From an uncultured Bacteroidota bacterium (GTDB taxonomy: Bacteria; Bacteroidota; Bacteroidia; Flavobacteriales; Flavobacteriaceae): a stretch of 64,000 nucleotides of DNA. Position numbers and translations under genes: made by a program. Where the stretch lies: the NCBI GenBank assembly GCA_903913315.1, contig CAIWKX010000028.1, positions 1-64,000 on the forward strand. The letters are read 5' to 3'. Below are positions 25,230 through 34,164 of the stretch, in pieces; within the stretch, counting starts at the first letter, position 1; each line of letters opens with the position of its first letter. A model generated the notes under the pieces. It was given only the letters and a program-made list of their open reading frames with translations. It ran no database searches and was not told the DNA's origin.

Positions 25230-26120
25230 ATGAATGAAACTTTAAAGCGAGCAATTTCTGGGGCAATATATATATTGTTATTACTATCTTCTATATTATT
25301 TTCAACTGAAAGTTTTTATCTTTTATTTGGTGTTTTTTTACTAATTTCTGTTTATGAATTTTGTGACTTAATTCAAATCCATAAACTATTCCCTATTATT
25401 TTAGCATCCTTATTATATGCTATCGTAACTTTGATAAGCTCCTACAAAAAAGAAACAGAGTATTTTCTAAATAAAAATTTTAGAATTAACACAAGTATTA
25501 CCATTAATATTAATAGTCTCAATACTATTTTATTGGCTATAACTTTAATCGTTTCTATAAAATGTATTATTTTTTTATTTTATGATTCCATTCAAAAAAT
25601 AAGTACATCGTCAAAATATTTATATTTATTAGGTTATATTATTTTACCCTTTATATTTATTACTAAAATATCGTTTGGCGTAAATGATTATAATCCTAAA
25701 ATTATAATTGGCCTATTTATACTAATTTGGACAAATGATACATTTGCATTTTTGGTTGGAAAATCTATTGGCAAACATAAATTATTTGAAAAAATTTCAC
25801 CAAAAAAAACTGTTGAAGGCTTCTTAGGAGGAATACTATTTGCGATTTTTACAGGTTTTTTAATTTCAAAATATTATATCCAAGCCAATTCAACACACCT
25901 TCAAAAATCTATTATTATTTGGACTTCTATTGCTGTAATCGTTGGGATAATAGGCACAATTGGAGATTTAATTGAATCCAAATTCAAAAGAATTGCAGGT
26001 GTAAAAGACAGTGGAAAAATAATGCCTGGGCATGGAGGCATCTTAGATCGATTAGATAGTGTTATATTTGTAGCTCCATTTATATTTTTATTTTATCAAA
26101 TTTTAAATTATGTTCATTAA
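25230..26120 (+). CDS. cdsA: Phosphatidate cytidylyltransferase
   Basis: CdsA makes CDP-diacylglycerol from phosphatidic acid and CTP in the inner membrane. The 296-residue protein has about seven or eight membrane helices and the family signature near the C-terminus (GTIGDLIESKFKRIAGVKDSG, IMPGHGGILDRLDS). The sequence IWTNDTFAFLVGKSIGKHK and SPKKTVEGFLGG are also conserved. The 3' end overlaps the psd start by 11 bases, which fits coordinated synthesis of phosphatidylethanolamine. Confidence 0.95.
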   Translation: MNETLKRAISGAIYILLLLSSILFSTESFYLLFGVFLLISVYEFCDLIQIHKLFPIILASLLYAIVTLISSYKKETEYFLNKNFRINTSITININSLNTILLAITLIVSIKCIIFLFYDSIQKISTSSKYLYLLGYIILPFIFITKISFGVNDYNPKIIIGLFILIWTNDTFAFLVGKSIGKHKLFEKISPKKTVEGFLGGILFAIFTGFLISKYYIQANSTHLQKSIIIWTSIAVIVGIIGTIGDLIESKFKRIAGVKDSGKIMPGHGGILDRLDSVIFVAPFIFLFYQILNYVH

Positions 26121-26769
26121 ATTCCATAAAGAAGGCGCAAAAATAATTTTCATTTCACTTTCAGTATTTGTACTATTGTTATTAGTATCTCCATTGGTTT
26201 TTACAAATCCTTGGATTTTAAAGCCCGTACAGTATTTATTATTAGCACTACTTATCATCATCTTACAATTCTTTAGAAATCCTGATAGGAGTTTAGAAAT
26301 TAACGATCATACTATTATAGCTCCTGTTGATGGAAAAGTAGTAGTTATTGAAGAGGTTTTTGAACCAGAGTATTTTAAGGATAAACGCCTTCAGGTATCC
26401 ATCTTTATGTCACCTATCAATGTACACGTTACTCGATATGCTACAAGTGGAAAAGTAAAATATAGCCAATATCATCCTGGAAAATATTTGGTTGCTTGGC
26501 ATCCAAAAGCAAGTACTGAAAACGAACGAACAACAGTCGTTATTGAAAATAGAATATTCGGCGAAATCATGTACCGTCAAATTGCTGGAGCATTGGCAAA
26601 AAGGATTGTAAATTATGCCGAAGAAGGAATGAATGTCCGTCAAGGAAATGATGCTGGGTTTATAAAATTTGGTTCTAGAGTTGATTTATATTTCCCATTA
26701 GGAACTAAAATTAATGTAAAATTGAACCAAAAAGCTGTTGGTAACAGAACAATTATTGCAACAAAATAA
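26110..26769 (+). CDS. psd: Phosphatidylserine decarboxylase family protein
   Basis: The enzyme decarboxylates phosphatidylserine to phosphatidylethanolamine and matures by self-cleavage to give a pyruvoyl group. The 219-residue protein has two N-terminal hydrophobic helices (IIFISLSVFVLLLLVSPLVF, PVQYLLLALLIIILQFF). Conserved stretches are APVDGKVV, FMSPINVHVTRYATSGKV and the C-terminal NDAGFIKFGSRVDLYFP, where the Gly-Ser step is the expected cleavage site. It is the short, Bacteroidota-type form. It overlaps cdsA and touches the acyl-CoA-binding protein gene. Confidence 0.93.
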   Translation: MFIKFHKEGAKIIFISLSVFVLLLLVSPLVFTNPWILKPVQYLLLALLIIILQFFRNPDRSLEINDHTIIAPVDGKVVVIEEVFEPEYFKDKRLQVSIFMSPINVHVTRYATSGKVKYSQYHPGKYLVAWHPKASTENERTTVVIENRIFGEIMYRQIAGALAKRIVNYAEEGMNVRQGNDAGFIKFGSRVDLYFPLGTKINVKLNQKAVGNRTIIATK

Positions 26770-27042
26770 ATGCAGGAAAAAGATTTAGATACCCGCTTTG
26801 AAGAAGCCGTTGAAATGGCAAACACAATGACTCAAGCAGAGTTACCTCAAGATGTTCAATTGCGCTTGTATGCCCTATACAAACAATCTACCCATGGTAC
26901 CATCAATAGTAGGGTTTATCCCGTTTATGATTTAAGAAATGCTTTCAAGATGAATGCATGGATGCAAATAAGTCATCTAACCCAAGAAGAATGTAAAGAA
27001 TTATATATTGAAGCTATTACTTCATTAGCTAAAAAAAGATAA
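26770..27042 (+). CDS. Acyl-CoA-binding protein
   Basis: The 90-residue protein has the four-helix ACBP pattern: FEEAVEMANTM, LPQDVQLRLYALYKQSTHGT, YDLRNAFKMNAWMQIS and EECKELYIEAITSL. ACBPs bind medium and long acyl-CoA esters in the cytosol. The KQ(S/A)xxG and KxxAW-like residues are recognisable. It starts directly on the psd stop and precedes the exported superoxide dismutase gene by one base, so it belongs to a lipid-related operon. Confidence 0.9.
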   Translation: MQEKDLDTRFEEAVEMANTMTQAELPQDVQLRLYALYKQSTHGTINSRVYPVYDLRNAFKMNAWMQISHLTQEECKELYIEAITSLAKKR

Positions 27043-27043
27043 T

Positions 27044-27814
27044 ATGAGAAAAGTTATTTTCCTTTTATTCTGTACTCTTTTTACCCTTTTTATAGGCTCT
27101 TGTAAAAGAAAAAAATACACTGAAGTGGTAGAAGTTCCACTTCCCACAGCCCAACAAAAAATGACTATTGGTTCCCCAGATGATGTCAAAGCCGAATCTG
27201 GAGCATTTGAACTTACCAAACTTACTTATGGTTATGATGCTATTGCGCCTAATATTGATGCTATGACAATGGAGCTTCATTATTCAAAACACTATCTAAC
27301 CTATACTAATAATCTAAATAAGGTTTTGGCAGGTACAGAATTAGAAAAAATTCCAATAGAAGAAATTTTTAAAAAAATGGATATGAATAATACCGAGTTG
27401 CGCAACAACCTAGGTGGTTATTACAATCATACTCTATTTTTCAACATCCTTGGAGTCATAAAAAATGAAAAACCAGCTGACACTTTGGCAAAGGCTATTG
27501 ATAAAGATTTTGGTTCTTTTGATAATTTTAAAATAAAATTTGAAGAGGTTGCCGAAAAACAATTTGGATCTGGGTGGGCATGGTTGGTTGTTGATAAATC
27601 TGGCAAATTACAAGTCACGAGTACTCCAAACCAAGACAATCCTTTAATGCCACATGCTGAAATTGCTGGAACTCCAATTCTTGCACTAGATATATGGGAA
27701 CATGCTTATTATTTGAATTATCAATATAAAAGAAAAAAATATATTGATACGTTCTTTACAATAATCAACTGGAAAAAGGTCAGTGATAACTTTAAAGAAG
27801 CAATTAAAAAATAA
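27044..27814 (+). CDS. Exported lipoprotein Fe/Mn superoxide dismutase
   Basis: The 256-residue protein begins with a lipoprotein signal peptide (MRKVIFLLFCTLFTLFIGSC, lipobox cysteine C20) and then a short linker. The superoxide dismutase fold has the metal ligands in MELHYSKHYLTYTNNLN, NHTLFFNIL and DIWEHAYYLNYQYKRKKY. A typical cytosolic SOD would be about 200 residues; the extra length is the signal peptide and linker. It would therefore remove superoxide outside the inner membrane. The metal, Fe or Mn, cannot be decided by eye. It ends the cdsA-psd-ACBP unit. Confidence 0.93.
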   Translation: MRKVIFLLFCTLFTLFIGSCKRKKYTEVVEVPLPTAQQKMTIGSPDDVKAESGAFELTKLTYGYDAIAPNIDAMTMELHYSKHYLTYTNNLNKVLAGTELEKIPIEEIFKKMDMNNTELRNNLGGYYNHTLFFNILGVIKNEKPADTLAKAIDKDFGSFDNFKIKFEEVAEKQFGSGWAWLVVDKSGKLQVTSTPNQDNPLMPHAEIAGTPILALDIWEHAYYLNYQYKRKKYIDTFFTIINWKKVSDNFKEAIKK

Positions 27815-27843
27815 TATAGCTCAACATTTAAGTGAATAACAAA

Positions 27844-27872
27844 AAAAAGCCTCACAATTTGCGAGGCTTTTT
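27844..27872. terminator. Terminator between the SOD gene and typA
   Basis: AAAAAGCCTC pairs with GAGGCTTTTT around ACAATTTGC. A and T tracts on both sides suit the convergent genes. Confidence 0.88.
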
Positions 27873-27893
27873 ACTATTTAAAACTTTCTTAAA

Positions 27894-29690
27894 TTAGATT
27901 TTAAATCTTTTTCTATCTGTTTCTGTCAAATAAATTTTTCTCAAACGAATAGATTTTGGTGTAACTTCAACATATTCATCTTTTTGAATATATTCTAAAG
28001 CTTCTTCCAAAGAAAAAATAATTGGAGGAATAATCCTTGCTTTCTCATCATTTCCTGATGAACGAACGTTAGATTGTTTTTTCTCTTTAGTTACATTTAC
28101 ACACATATCATCACTACGAGAGTTTTCGCCAATTACTTGACCTTCGTAAATTTCTGCATTTGGTTCAACAAAAAACTTACCACGATCTTGCAATTTATCG
28201 ATAGAGTAAGGAATAGCTTTTCCTTTTTCCATAGAAATTAATGAACCTTTGTTACGTCCAGAAATTTCTCCTTTGTAAGGCTCATACCCTATAAAACGGT
28301 GTGCCATAATAGCCTCACCAGCAGTAGCAGTAAGTAATTGGTTACGCAATCCAATAATTCCACGTGATGGAATATTAAATTTTATAACCATACGCTCTCC
28401 TTTAGTTTCCATACTCAACATTTCTCCTTTACGTAAAGTAACAAACTCAACAGCTCTTCCAGAAAGAGTTTCTGGTAAGTCAATTGTCAATTCCTCGATT
28501 GGCTCACATTTTTTACCGTCAATTTCTTTAATGATAACTTGTGGTTGACCAATTTGTAACTCATATCCTTCTCTTCTCATTGTTTCAATAAGAACAGATA
28601 AGTGAAGTACTCCACGTCCAAAAACCATGAATTTATCTGCAGAATCAGTTTCGCCTAACTTCATCGCTAAGTTTTTTTCTAATTCTTTAGTTAAACGGTC
28701 TCTAATATGACGAGAAGTAACAAACTTACCTTCTTTACCAAAGAAAGGTGAGTCATTGATTGTAAACAACATACTCATTGTCGGTTCATCAATGGCAATT
28801 GTTTGTAATGCTTCTGGATTTTCGAAATCGGCAATAGTATCCCCAATTTCAAAACCTTCAACTCCAACAATTGCACAAATATCGCCAGCAATAACTTCTT
28901 GCACTTTTTTACGCCCAAGGCCTTCAAAAGTATGTAATTCTTTGATTCTAGATTTCATTATTGCACCATCTCTTTTTACCAAAGAAATTGGCATACCTTC
29001 CTTTAGTACTCCTCTTTCAAGACGACCAATAGCAATACGGCCTGTAAAAGCAGAGAAATCTAATGATGTAATCAACATTTGAGGAGTTCCTTCTGATACT
29101 TTTGGTGCTGGAACATGTTCCACAACCATATCTAAAAGAGGTTCGATATTATTAGTCATATTTTCCCAATGGTCGGACATCCAATTATTTTTAGCCGAAC
29201 CATAAACTGTTGGAAAATCCAATTGCCATTCTTCTGCACCTAATTCAAACATCAAATCAAAAACTTTTTCATGAACTTCTTCAGGAGTACAGTTTTCTTT
29301 ATCCACCTTATTGATAACCACACAAGGTTTTAGCCCTAAATCGATTGCTTTTTGCAAAACAAAACGAGTTTGAGGCATAGGTCCTTCAAAAGCATCTACT
29401 AAAAGGCAAACACCATCTGCCATATTTAATACACGCTCTACTTCACCACCGAAATCGGCGTGACCAGGTGTATCAATAATATTGATTTTTGTACCTTTAT
29501 ATACAACTGATACGTTTTTAGAGGTAATTGTAATACCTCTTTCTCGTTCTAAATCGTTATTATCAAGTATTAAGTCACCTGTATTTTCATTATCGCGAAA
29601 AAGTTGACAATGGTACATAATTTTATCAACCAAAGTAGTTTTACCATGATCGACGTGGGCAATAATTGCAATGTTTCTAATAGATTCCAT
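27894..29690 (-). CDS. typA: GTP-binding protein TypA/BipA
   Basis: TypA is a ribosome-binding translational GTPase involved in stress adaptation and 50S assembly. The 598-residue protein has G1 IIAHVDHGKTTLVDKI, G3 DTPGHADFGGEV and G4 VVINKVDKENCT. The C-terminal region SRGIIGLRNQLLTATAGEAIM and KEKKQSNVRSSGNDEKARI are TypA-specific. All GTPase motifs are canonical, unlike the EF-G-like paralogue at 19-21 kb. Its promoter box sits about 20 bases upstream. Confidence 0.96.
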   Translation of the reverse strand: MESIRNIAIIAHVDHGKTTLVDKIMYHCQLFRDNENTGDLILDNNDLERERGITITSKNVSVVYKGTKINIIDTPGHADFGGEVERVLNMADGVCLLVDAFEGPMPQTRFVLQKAIDLGLKPCVVINKVDKENCTPEEVHEKVFDLMFELGAEEWQLDFPTVYGSAKNNWMSDHWENMTNNIEPLLDMVVEHVPAPKVSEGTPQMLITSLDFSAFTGRIAIGRLERGVLKEGMPISLVKRDGAIMKSRIKELHTFEGLGRKKVQEVIAGDICAIVGVEGFEIGDTIADFENPEALQTIAIDEPTMSMLFTINDSPFFGKEGKFVTSRHIRDRLTKELEKNLAMKLGETDSADKFMVFGRGVLHLSVLIETMRREGYELQIGQPQVIIKEIDGKKCEPIEELTIDLPETLSGRAVEFVTLRKGEMLSMETKGERMVIKFNIPSRGIIGLRNQLLTATAGEAIMAHRFIGYEPYKGEISGRNKGSLISMEKGKAIPYSIDKLQDRGKFFVEPNAEIYEGQVIGENSRSDDMCVNVTKEKKQSNVRSSGNDEKARIIPPIIFSLEEALEYIQKDEYVEVTPKSIRLRKIYLTETDRKRFKI

Positions 29691-29709
29691 CTGATTTTTT
29701 TAGGAGGTG

Positions 29710-29717
29710 CAAAGGTA
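29710..29717 (-). promoter_or_regulatory. -7 box for typA
   Basis: TACCTTTG on the minus strand lies 19 bases before the typA ATG. Confidence 0.55.
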
Positions 29718-29837
29718 CACTTTATTTTGATAAAAAAAACCATAGCATCAATAGTTTACATTTTAATAACTCCTATTAAAAAAAAGAAGTTTAAAAGATA
29801 TTTTTGGTTAAAAAACATTTTATTGTGATTTTTTTTT

Positions 29838-29845
29838 TATTTTTG
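29838..29845 (+). promoter_or_regulatory. -7 box four bases before the PAS kinase ATG
   Basis: TATTTTTG is followed by AGTA and ATG, so a leaderless transcript is predicted, as for pyrE and the helicase. Confidence 0.5.
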
Positions 29846-29849
29846 AGTA

Positions 29850-31550
29850 ATGAAAAATAATTACAATAAAACTTTTTTTACTTATTTTCTAGTTATTCTA
29901 ATGTTGGTTTTTACTAGCCAAAGCCTTATAATAAATTTTTCTTTAAAAAATAATTATATAATTTATACTTCCTTTAGTAGTGTAGTCATTGCTATAATAG
30001 CTTTTTTATTTTTTAAAATGGCAATTAATAGAAATAAAGAATACATTAATAACCTAGAAATTGAGTTTGAAGAACTCTCAAAATCCAATGAGAGATATGA
30101 CATTGTTGCAAAAGCAACAAGTGATACTATATGGGATTGGGACATCAAAACAGGAAGTTTCATTTGGAACAAAGGTATTCAAGGAGTATTTGGTTACAAA
30201 AAAGAAGATGTTGGAGATAATCTCCAATGGTGGTTTGACAAAATACATCCAGAAGATAGTTTAAAAATGTCTGTAAAGCTATATTCATTTATTGCAGAAA
30301 AATCTGAAAAATGGCAGGATGAGTATCGTTTTTGTTGTGCAGATGGGACTTATAAATATATTTTTGATAGAGGTTTTCTAGTAAAAGATGAAACCGATAC
30401 TATTATAAGAATGATTGGTGCAATGCAAGATGTAACGAAGCAAAAAGAAGAAGAGCAAAGATTGAAATTATTAGAAACAGTAATTACTCAAACAAAAGAT
30501 ACCGTTATTATAACTGAAGCGAGTGGAATAAATACTGACATTCCAAATATAGTATATGTAAATCCTGCTTTCACAAAAATGACTGGTTATGCTGCAGAAG
30601 ATGTTATTGGTAAGTCTCCAACAATATTTATGAGTAAATATTCCGTTAAAAACGAATTAAAAAAGCTTGCGGAAGCACTAAAGAAAAAAGAAGAATTTTC
30701 ATTTGAATCAATAAACAAAAGAAGAAATGGAGAAGAATATTGGGTCAATTTCATGATGATTCCAATAACCGACAAGGATAATATTCACTCACATTGGATT
30801 TCAATACAAAGAGATATTTCAGTTGAAAAGGAACGCGAAAAAGAAAGAGAGCACCTTATTAGTGAGTTAACACAAAACAACAAAGATTTAAAACAATTTT
30901 CTTATATTACTTCACACAATTTAAGAGCTCCATTATCAAATTTAACTGGTCTTTTAAATCTTGTTGAAGATATTCCTATTGAAAATTTAGAATTAAAAGA
31001 AATAATAAATGGTTTTTCTAAATCTACCAATCAATTAAACGAAACTATAAATGATTTAGTTAATGTAATAATTATTAAAGACAGTCCTTCAATACAGAAA
31101 GAGAATATTGTGATTAAAGATATTTTTGAAAATGTTTTTAACCAATTAAGTTTTTTAATTAGGTTAAAAAAACCAATAATAAAAATGAATTTGGATGAGA
31201 AAGAAACAATAAATTTAAATAAATCATATATTGAAAGTATTTTACTTAACTTAATGACAAATTCATTACGCTATTTTGATCCTAAAAAACAATTAAAAAT
31301 CCAAATAGCTTCTAAAAAAACAGATAATGAAACGATATTAACTTTTAAAGACAATGGAATCGGAATTGACCTAGAAAGAAATAAAGACAAAATATTTGGT
31401 TTATACCAGCGTTTTCATGATTACCCAGACAGTAAGGGACTTGGTCTGTATTTAGTAAAATCTCAAGTAGAATCTATGGGAGGAAAAATCAGTGTTGAAA
31501 GTCATGTTGGTGAAGGGACAACTTTTACTATAACATTTAAAAATAAATAA
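29850..31550 (+). CDS. Membrane PAS-domain sensor histidine kinase
   Basis: The 566-residue kinase has two N-terminal membrane helices (about residues 10-28 and 35-53) with only a short loop between them, so sensing probably lies in the cytosolic PAS domains. The first PAS/PAC unit is near residues 75-195 (DTIWDWDIKTGSFIWNKGI) and the second near 205-330 (NIVYVNPAFTKMTGYAAED). The HisKA helix carries H356 in FSYITSHNLRAPLSNLTGL. The HATPase domain shows the N box MTNSLRYF, G1 FKDNGIGIDL and G2 SKGLGLYLVKSQ. A single-domain receiver gene starts three bases downstream and is the likely partner. Confidence 0.92.
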   Translation: MKNNYNKTFFTYFLVILMLVFTSQSLIINFSLKNNYIIYTSFSSVVIAIIAFLFFKMAINRNKEYINNLEIEFEELSKSNERYDIVAKATSDTIWDWDIKTGSFIWNKGIQGVFGYKKEDVGDNLQWWFDKIHPEDSLKMSVKLYSFIAEKSEKWQDEYRFCCADGTYKYIFDRGFLVKDETDTIIRMIGAMQDVTKQKEEEQRLKLLETVITQTKDTVIITEASGINTDIPNIVYVNPAFTKMTGYAAEDVIGKSPTIFMSKYSVKNELKKLAEALKKKEEFSFESINKRRNGEEYWVNFMMIPITDKDNIHSHWISIQRDISVEKEREKEREHLISELTQNNKDLKQFSYITSHNLRAPLSNLTGLLNLVEDIPIENLELKEIINGFSKSTNQLNETINDLVNVIIIKDSPSIQKENIVIKDIFENVFNQLSFLIRLKKPIIKMNLDEKETINLNKSYIESILLNLMTNSLRYFDPKKQLKIQIASKKTDNETILTFKDNGIGIDLERNKDKIFGLYQRFHDYPDSKGLGLYLVKSQVESMGGKISVESHVGEGTTFTITFKNK

Positions 31551-31553
31551 AAG

Positions 31554-31955
31554 ATGTTTAATAAAATTTTATGTGTAGATGACGACCCAATTACTCTTAT
31601 GCTTTGTAAAAAAGTAATTGAAAAATCTGAATTTTCAAAAAAAATTGATACTGCTAATAATGGTGAAGATGCACTAACTTACTTTGACAATCTCAAAATT
31701 GAACTTGCAAATAATCCGAGTATTATTTTGCCAGAGTTGGTATTTTTAGACTTGAATATGCCAGTAATGGGGGGTTGGGAATTTTTAGATCTATTTTTAA
31801 AAGATGAATATTATTTCTTTTTCCCAAATTTAAAAGTTATTGTTCTATCTTCTACAATAGACCCAAAGGATATTGAAAAGTCAAAATTATATCCCATGGT
31901 TATCGATTTTCTATCAAAACCAATAACAAAGGAAACGTTAAACTCTTTGAGTTAA
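31554..31955 (+). CDS. Single-domain response regulator
   Basis: This 133-residue CheY-like receiver has the acidic pair in ILCVDDDPITLML, the phospho-acceptor D66 in VFLDLNMPVMGGWEF, a conserved Ser/Thr (LSSTIDP) and the lysine of FLSKPIT. No output domain is attached, so it may relay phosphate or act by protein contact. It is coupled to the PAS kinase gene and ends at a strong terminator. Confidence 0.92.
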   Translation: MFNKILCVDDDPITLMLCKKVIEKSEFSKKIDTANNGEDALTYFDNLKIELANNPSIILPELVFLDLNMPVMGGWEFLDLFLKDEYYFFFPNLKVIVLSSTIDPKDIEKSKLYPMVIDFLSKPITKETLNSLS

Positions 31956-31966
31956 TAATTTAAATT

Positions 31967-32002
31967 AAAAGAAAAGCTTCCCAAAAAGGAAGCTTTTCTT
32001 TT
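31967..32002. terminator. Bidirectional terminator between the receiver gene and rpsT
   Basis: AAAAGAAAAGCTTCC pairs with GGAAGCTTTTCTTTT around CAAAAA, between convergent genes. Confidence 0.92.
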
Positions 32003-32022
32003 AAAGCAAAAAGTTTGCAATA

Positions 32023-32274
32023 TTATAATTTTGAAACGTGCTTAGTTAATTTTGATTTTAAATTAGAAGCTTTATTATCATGAATAATGTTTTTCTTAGC
32101 TAATCTATCAATCATAGAGATTACACCTGACAATTTTGCTGAAGCATCAGATTTATCAGTTGCTAATCTTAATGCTTTTATTGCATTACGAGTAGTTTTG
32201 TGCTGATATCTATTTAACACTCTTTTCTTTTCGTTACTTCTAATTCTTTTTAAAGCTGACTTATGATTTGCCAT
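32023..32274 (-). CDS. rpsT: 30S ribosomal protein S20
   Basis: S20 is a primary 16S rRNA-binding protein. The 83-residue basic protein matches the family (MANHKSALKRIRSNEKKRVLNRYQHKTTRNAIKAL in shorter blocks, IDRLAKKNIIHDNKASNLKSKL). It lies directly downstream of two tRNA-Glu genes on the same strand and probably shares their transcript. Confidence 0.97.
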   Translation of the reverse strand: MANHKSALKRIRSNEKKRVLNRYQHKTTRNAIKALRLATDKSDASAKLSGVISMIDRLAKKNIIHDNKASNLKSKLTKHVSKL

Positions 32275-32311
32275 TTTTTCTAATATTTTTTTTAAATAAA
32301 ATAATTTTTTG

Positions 32312-32383
32312 TAGCCCGTAGGGGAATCGAACCCCTCTTACCAGGATGAAAACCTGGCGTCCTAACCGATAGACGAACGGGCC
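32312..32383 (-). tRNA. tRNA-Glu (UUC), copy 2
   Basis: On the minus strand the sequence folds as a 72-nt tRNA. The acceptor stem is GGCCCGT/ACGGGCT, the anticodon arm is CCAGG-TTTTCAT-CCTGG giving anticodon UUC, and the T arm is AGGGG-TTCGATT-CCCCT. The discriminator is A and CCA is not encoded. It is identical to the neighbouring copy. Confidence 0.95.
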
Positions 32384-32429
32384 AATGTCATCCTGGGTTA
32401 AATAATAATCTCAAAATATATTGAACTTG

Positions 32430-32501
32430 TAGCCCGTAGGGGAATCGAACCCCTCTTACCAGGATGAAAACCTGGCGTCCTAACCGATAGACGAACGGGC
32501 C
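32430..32501 (-). tRNA. tRNA-Glu (UUC), copy 1
   Basis: This is the first of two identical tandem tRNA-Glu genes, with the same arms and UUC anticodon as the downstream copy. It lies about 20 bases after a good -7 box. The 46-base spacer between the copies is not repeated elsewhere. Confidence 0.95.
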
Positions 32502-32526
32502 ATTACATTATTTTGTAATGCGAGTG

Positions 32527-32556
32527 CAAAAATACAACTATTTTTATTCCACACAA
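32527..32556 (-). promoter_or_regulatory. Promoter of the tRNA-Glu/tRNA-Glu/rpsT unit
   Basis: On the minus strand TTG, a 19-base spacer and TATTTTTG form a near-ideal Bacteroidota promoter ending 25 bases before the first tRNA. Confidence 0.75.
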
Positions 32557-32585
32557 TAGCAGCAAGCACTTTTTTTAATAATTTT

Positions 32586-34064
32586 TTAATAAGCTTTTGC
32601 AAATAAAACCCTACCCGTTGATTTTGCACCTGTTAAGACACACTTACCCTCCTCTAGAGCTCTATTTAATGGAATACAACGAATAGTAGCTTTTGTCAAA
32701 TCTTTAATTTTTTCTTCAGTTTCTGGTGTACCATCCCAATGTGCAGAGATAAATCCTGCTTTATTTTCCAATACCTCTTTGAATTCTTCAAAACTATTCA
32801 CTTCTGTGATATGAGTATTTCTATAATTTAATGCTTTACCGAATAAATCATTTTGAATAGTTTCTAATAAATCATTAATATGGTCAACAATAATTTCTTT
32901 TGAAATAACTCCTTTTGTTAGAGTGTCTCTTCTTGCTACCTCAAATGTTCCATTCTCTAGATCTTTTGGCCCCACTGCGATTCTAACTGGCACCCCTTTC
33001 AATTCCCATTCAGCAAACTTAAATCCAGGTTTTTGTGTTGTTCTATTATCGTATTTAACTGAAATTCTTAATTTTTTAAATCGTGTAACTAATTCATTAA
33101 CAACTGAAGTAATTCTTTCAAGTTCTTCATCTGTTTTAAAAATTGGAACTATTACGACCTGAATTGGAGCTAAGTTTGGAGGTAATACCAATCCATTATC
33201 ATCTGAATGCGTCATTACTAAAGCCCCCATTAAACGAGTTGATACTCCCCAAGAAGTTCCCCAAACATACTCTTGTTTTCCTTCTGCATTAGCAAACTTT
33301 ACATCAAAAGCTTTTGCAAAGTTTTGCCCTAAAAAGTGTGAAGTTCCTGCTTGAAGTGCTTTCCCATCTTGCATCAATGCTTCAATACAATAGGTTTCTT
33401 CAGCGCCTGCAAAGCGTTCTGTTTCTGTTTTTAACCCTTTTATAACTGGAATCGCCATAAAATTTTGGGCAAAATCAGCATAGACATTCATCATTTTTTC
33501 AGATTCTTCTATAGCCTCCGTTTTCGTTGCATGAGCAGTATGACCTTCTTGCCACAAAAATTCAGCAGTTCTCAAAAATAAACGAGTTCTCATTTCCCAA
33601 CGAACAACATTAGCCCATTGATTTATCAATAAAGGCAAATCTCTATAGGATTGAACCCAATTTTTATAAGTACTCCAAATAATGGCTTCACTTGTTGGGC
33701 GAACAATAAGTTCTTCTTCAAGTTTCGCACTAGGATCGACAATTAATTTACCGGGTTTTTCTGGATCATTTTTCAATCTATAATGCGTCACAATGGCACA
33801 TTCTTTTGCAAAGCCTTCTGCATTTTTTTCTTCTGCTTCAAACATACTCTTTGGCACAAATAAAGGAAAATAAGCATTACTGTGCCCAGTTTCTTTAAAC
33901 ATTCTATCTAGCTCTGTTTGCATTTTTTCCCATATGGCATAGCCATATGGTTTAATCACCATGCAACCTCTAACACCTGAATTTTCAGCTAAATCAGCCT
34001 TTACTACTAGCTCATTATACCACTTGGAATAATCTTCTTCTCTTTTTGTCAAGTTCTTACTCAT
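32586..34064 (-). CDS. proS: Proline--tRNA ligase (archaeal/eukaryotic-type)
   Basis: ProS charges tRNA-Pro. The 492-residue enzyme lacks the ~180-residue editing insert of the E. coli-type enzyme and ends in the C-terminal extension ending RVLFAKAY, as in the archaeal/eukaryotic-like class. Class II motifs are visible: [20 protein letters not shown], motif 2 [28 protein letters not shown] in shorter blocks, and motif 3 near [13 protein letters not shown]. The gene is divergent from a lipoprotein gene and does not depend on the neighbouring tRNA unit. Confidence 0.95.
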   Translation of the reverse strand: MSKNLTKREEDYSKWYNELVVKADLAENSGVRGCMVIKPYGYAIWEKMQTELDRMFKETGHSNAYFPLFVPKSMFEAEEKNAEGFAKECAIVTHYRLKNDPEKPGKLIVDPSAKLEEELIVRPTSEAIIWSTYKNWVQSYRDLPLLINQWANVVRWEMRTRLFLRTAEFLWQEGHTAHATKTEAIEESEKMMNVYADFAQNFMAIPVIKGLKTETERFAGAEETYCIEALMQDGKALQAGTSHFLGQNFAKAFDVKFANAEGKQEYVWGTSWGVSTRLMGALVMTHSDDNGLVLPPNLAPIQVVIVPIFKTDEELERITSVVNELVTRFKKLRISVKYDNRTTQKPGFKFAEWELKGVPVRIAVGPKDLENGTFEVARRDTLTKGVISKEIIVDHINDLLETIQNDLFGKALNYRNTHITEVNSFEEFKEVLENKAGFISAHWDGTPETEEKIKDLTKATIRCIPLNRALEEGKCVLTGAKSTGRVLFAKAY

Positions 34065-34127
34065 AATTAATTGTTTGGTACAAAAATTGTTTAACTTATT
34101 TTAACTAAATATTCCGACAAAACTAAC

Positions 34128-34135
34128 TATTTTTG
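34128..34135 (+). promoter_or_regulatory. -7 box for the Trp/Gly/Tyr-rich lipoprotein gene
   Basis: TATTTTTG lies 29 bases before the chosen ATG and overlaps the upstream TTG used by the ORF track, which argues against that TTG as start. Confidence 0.5.
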
Positions 34136-34164
34136 TATTGTCCAACAATAAAAATGCTATAGAT

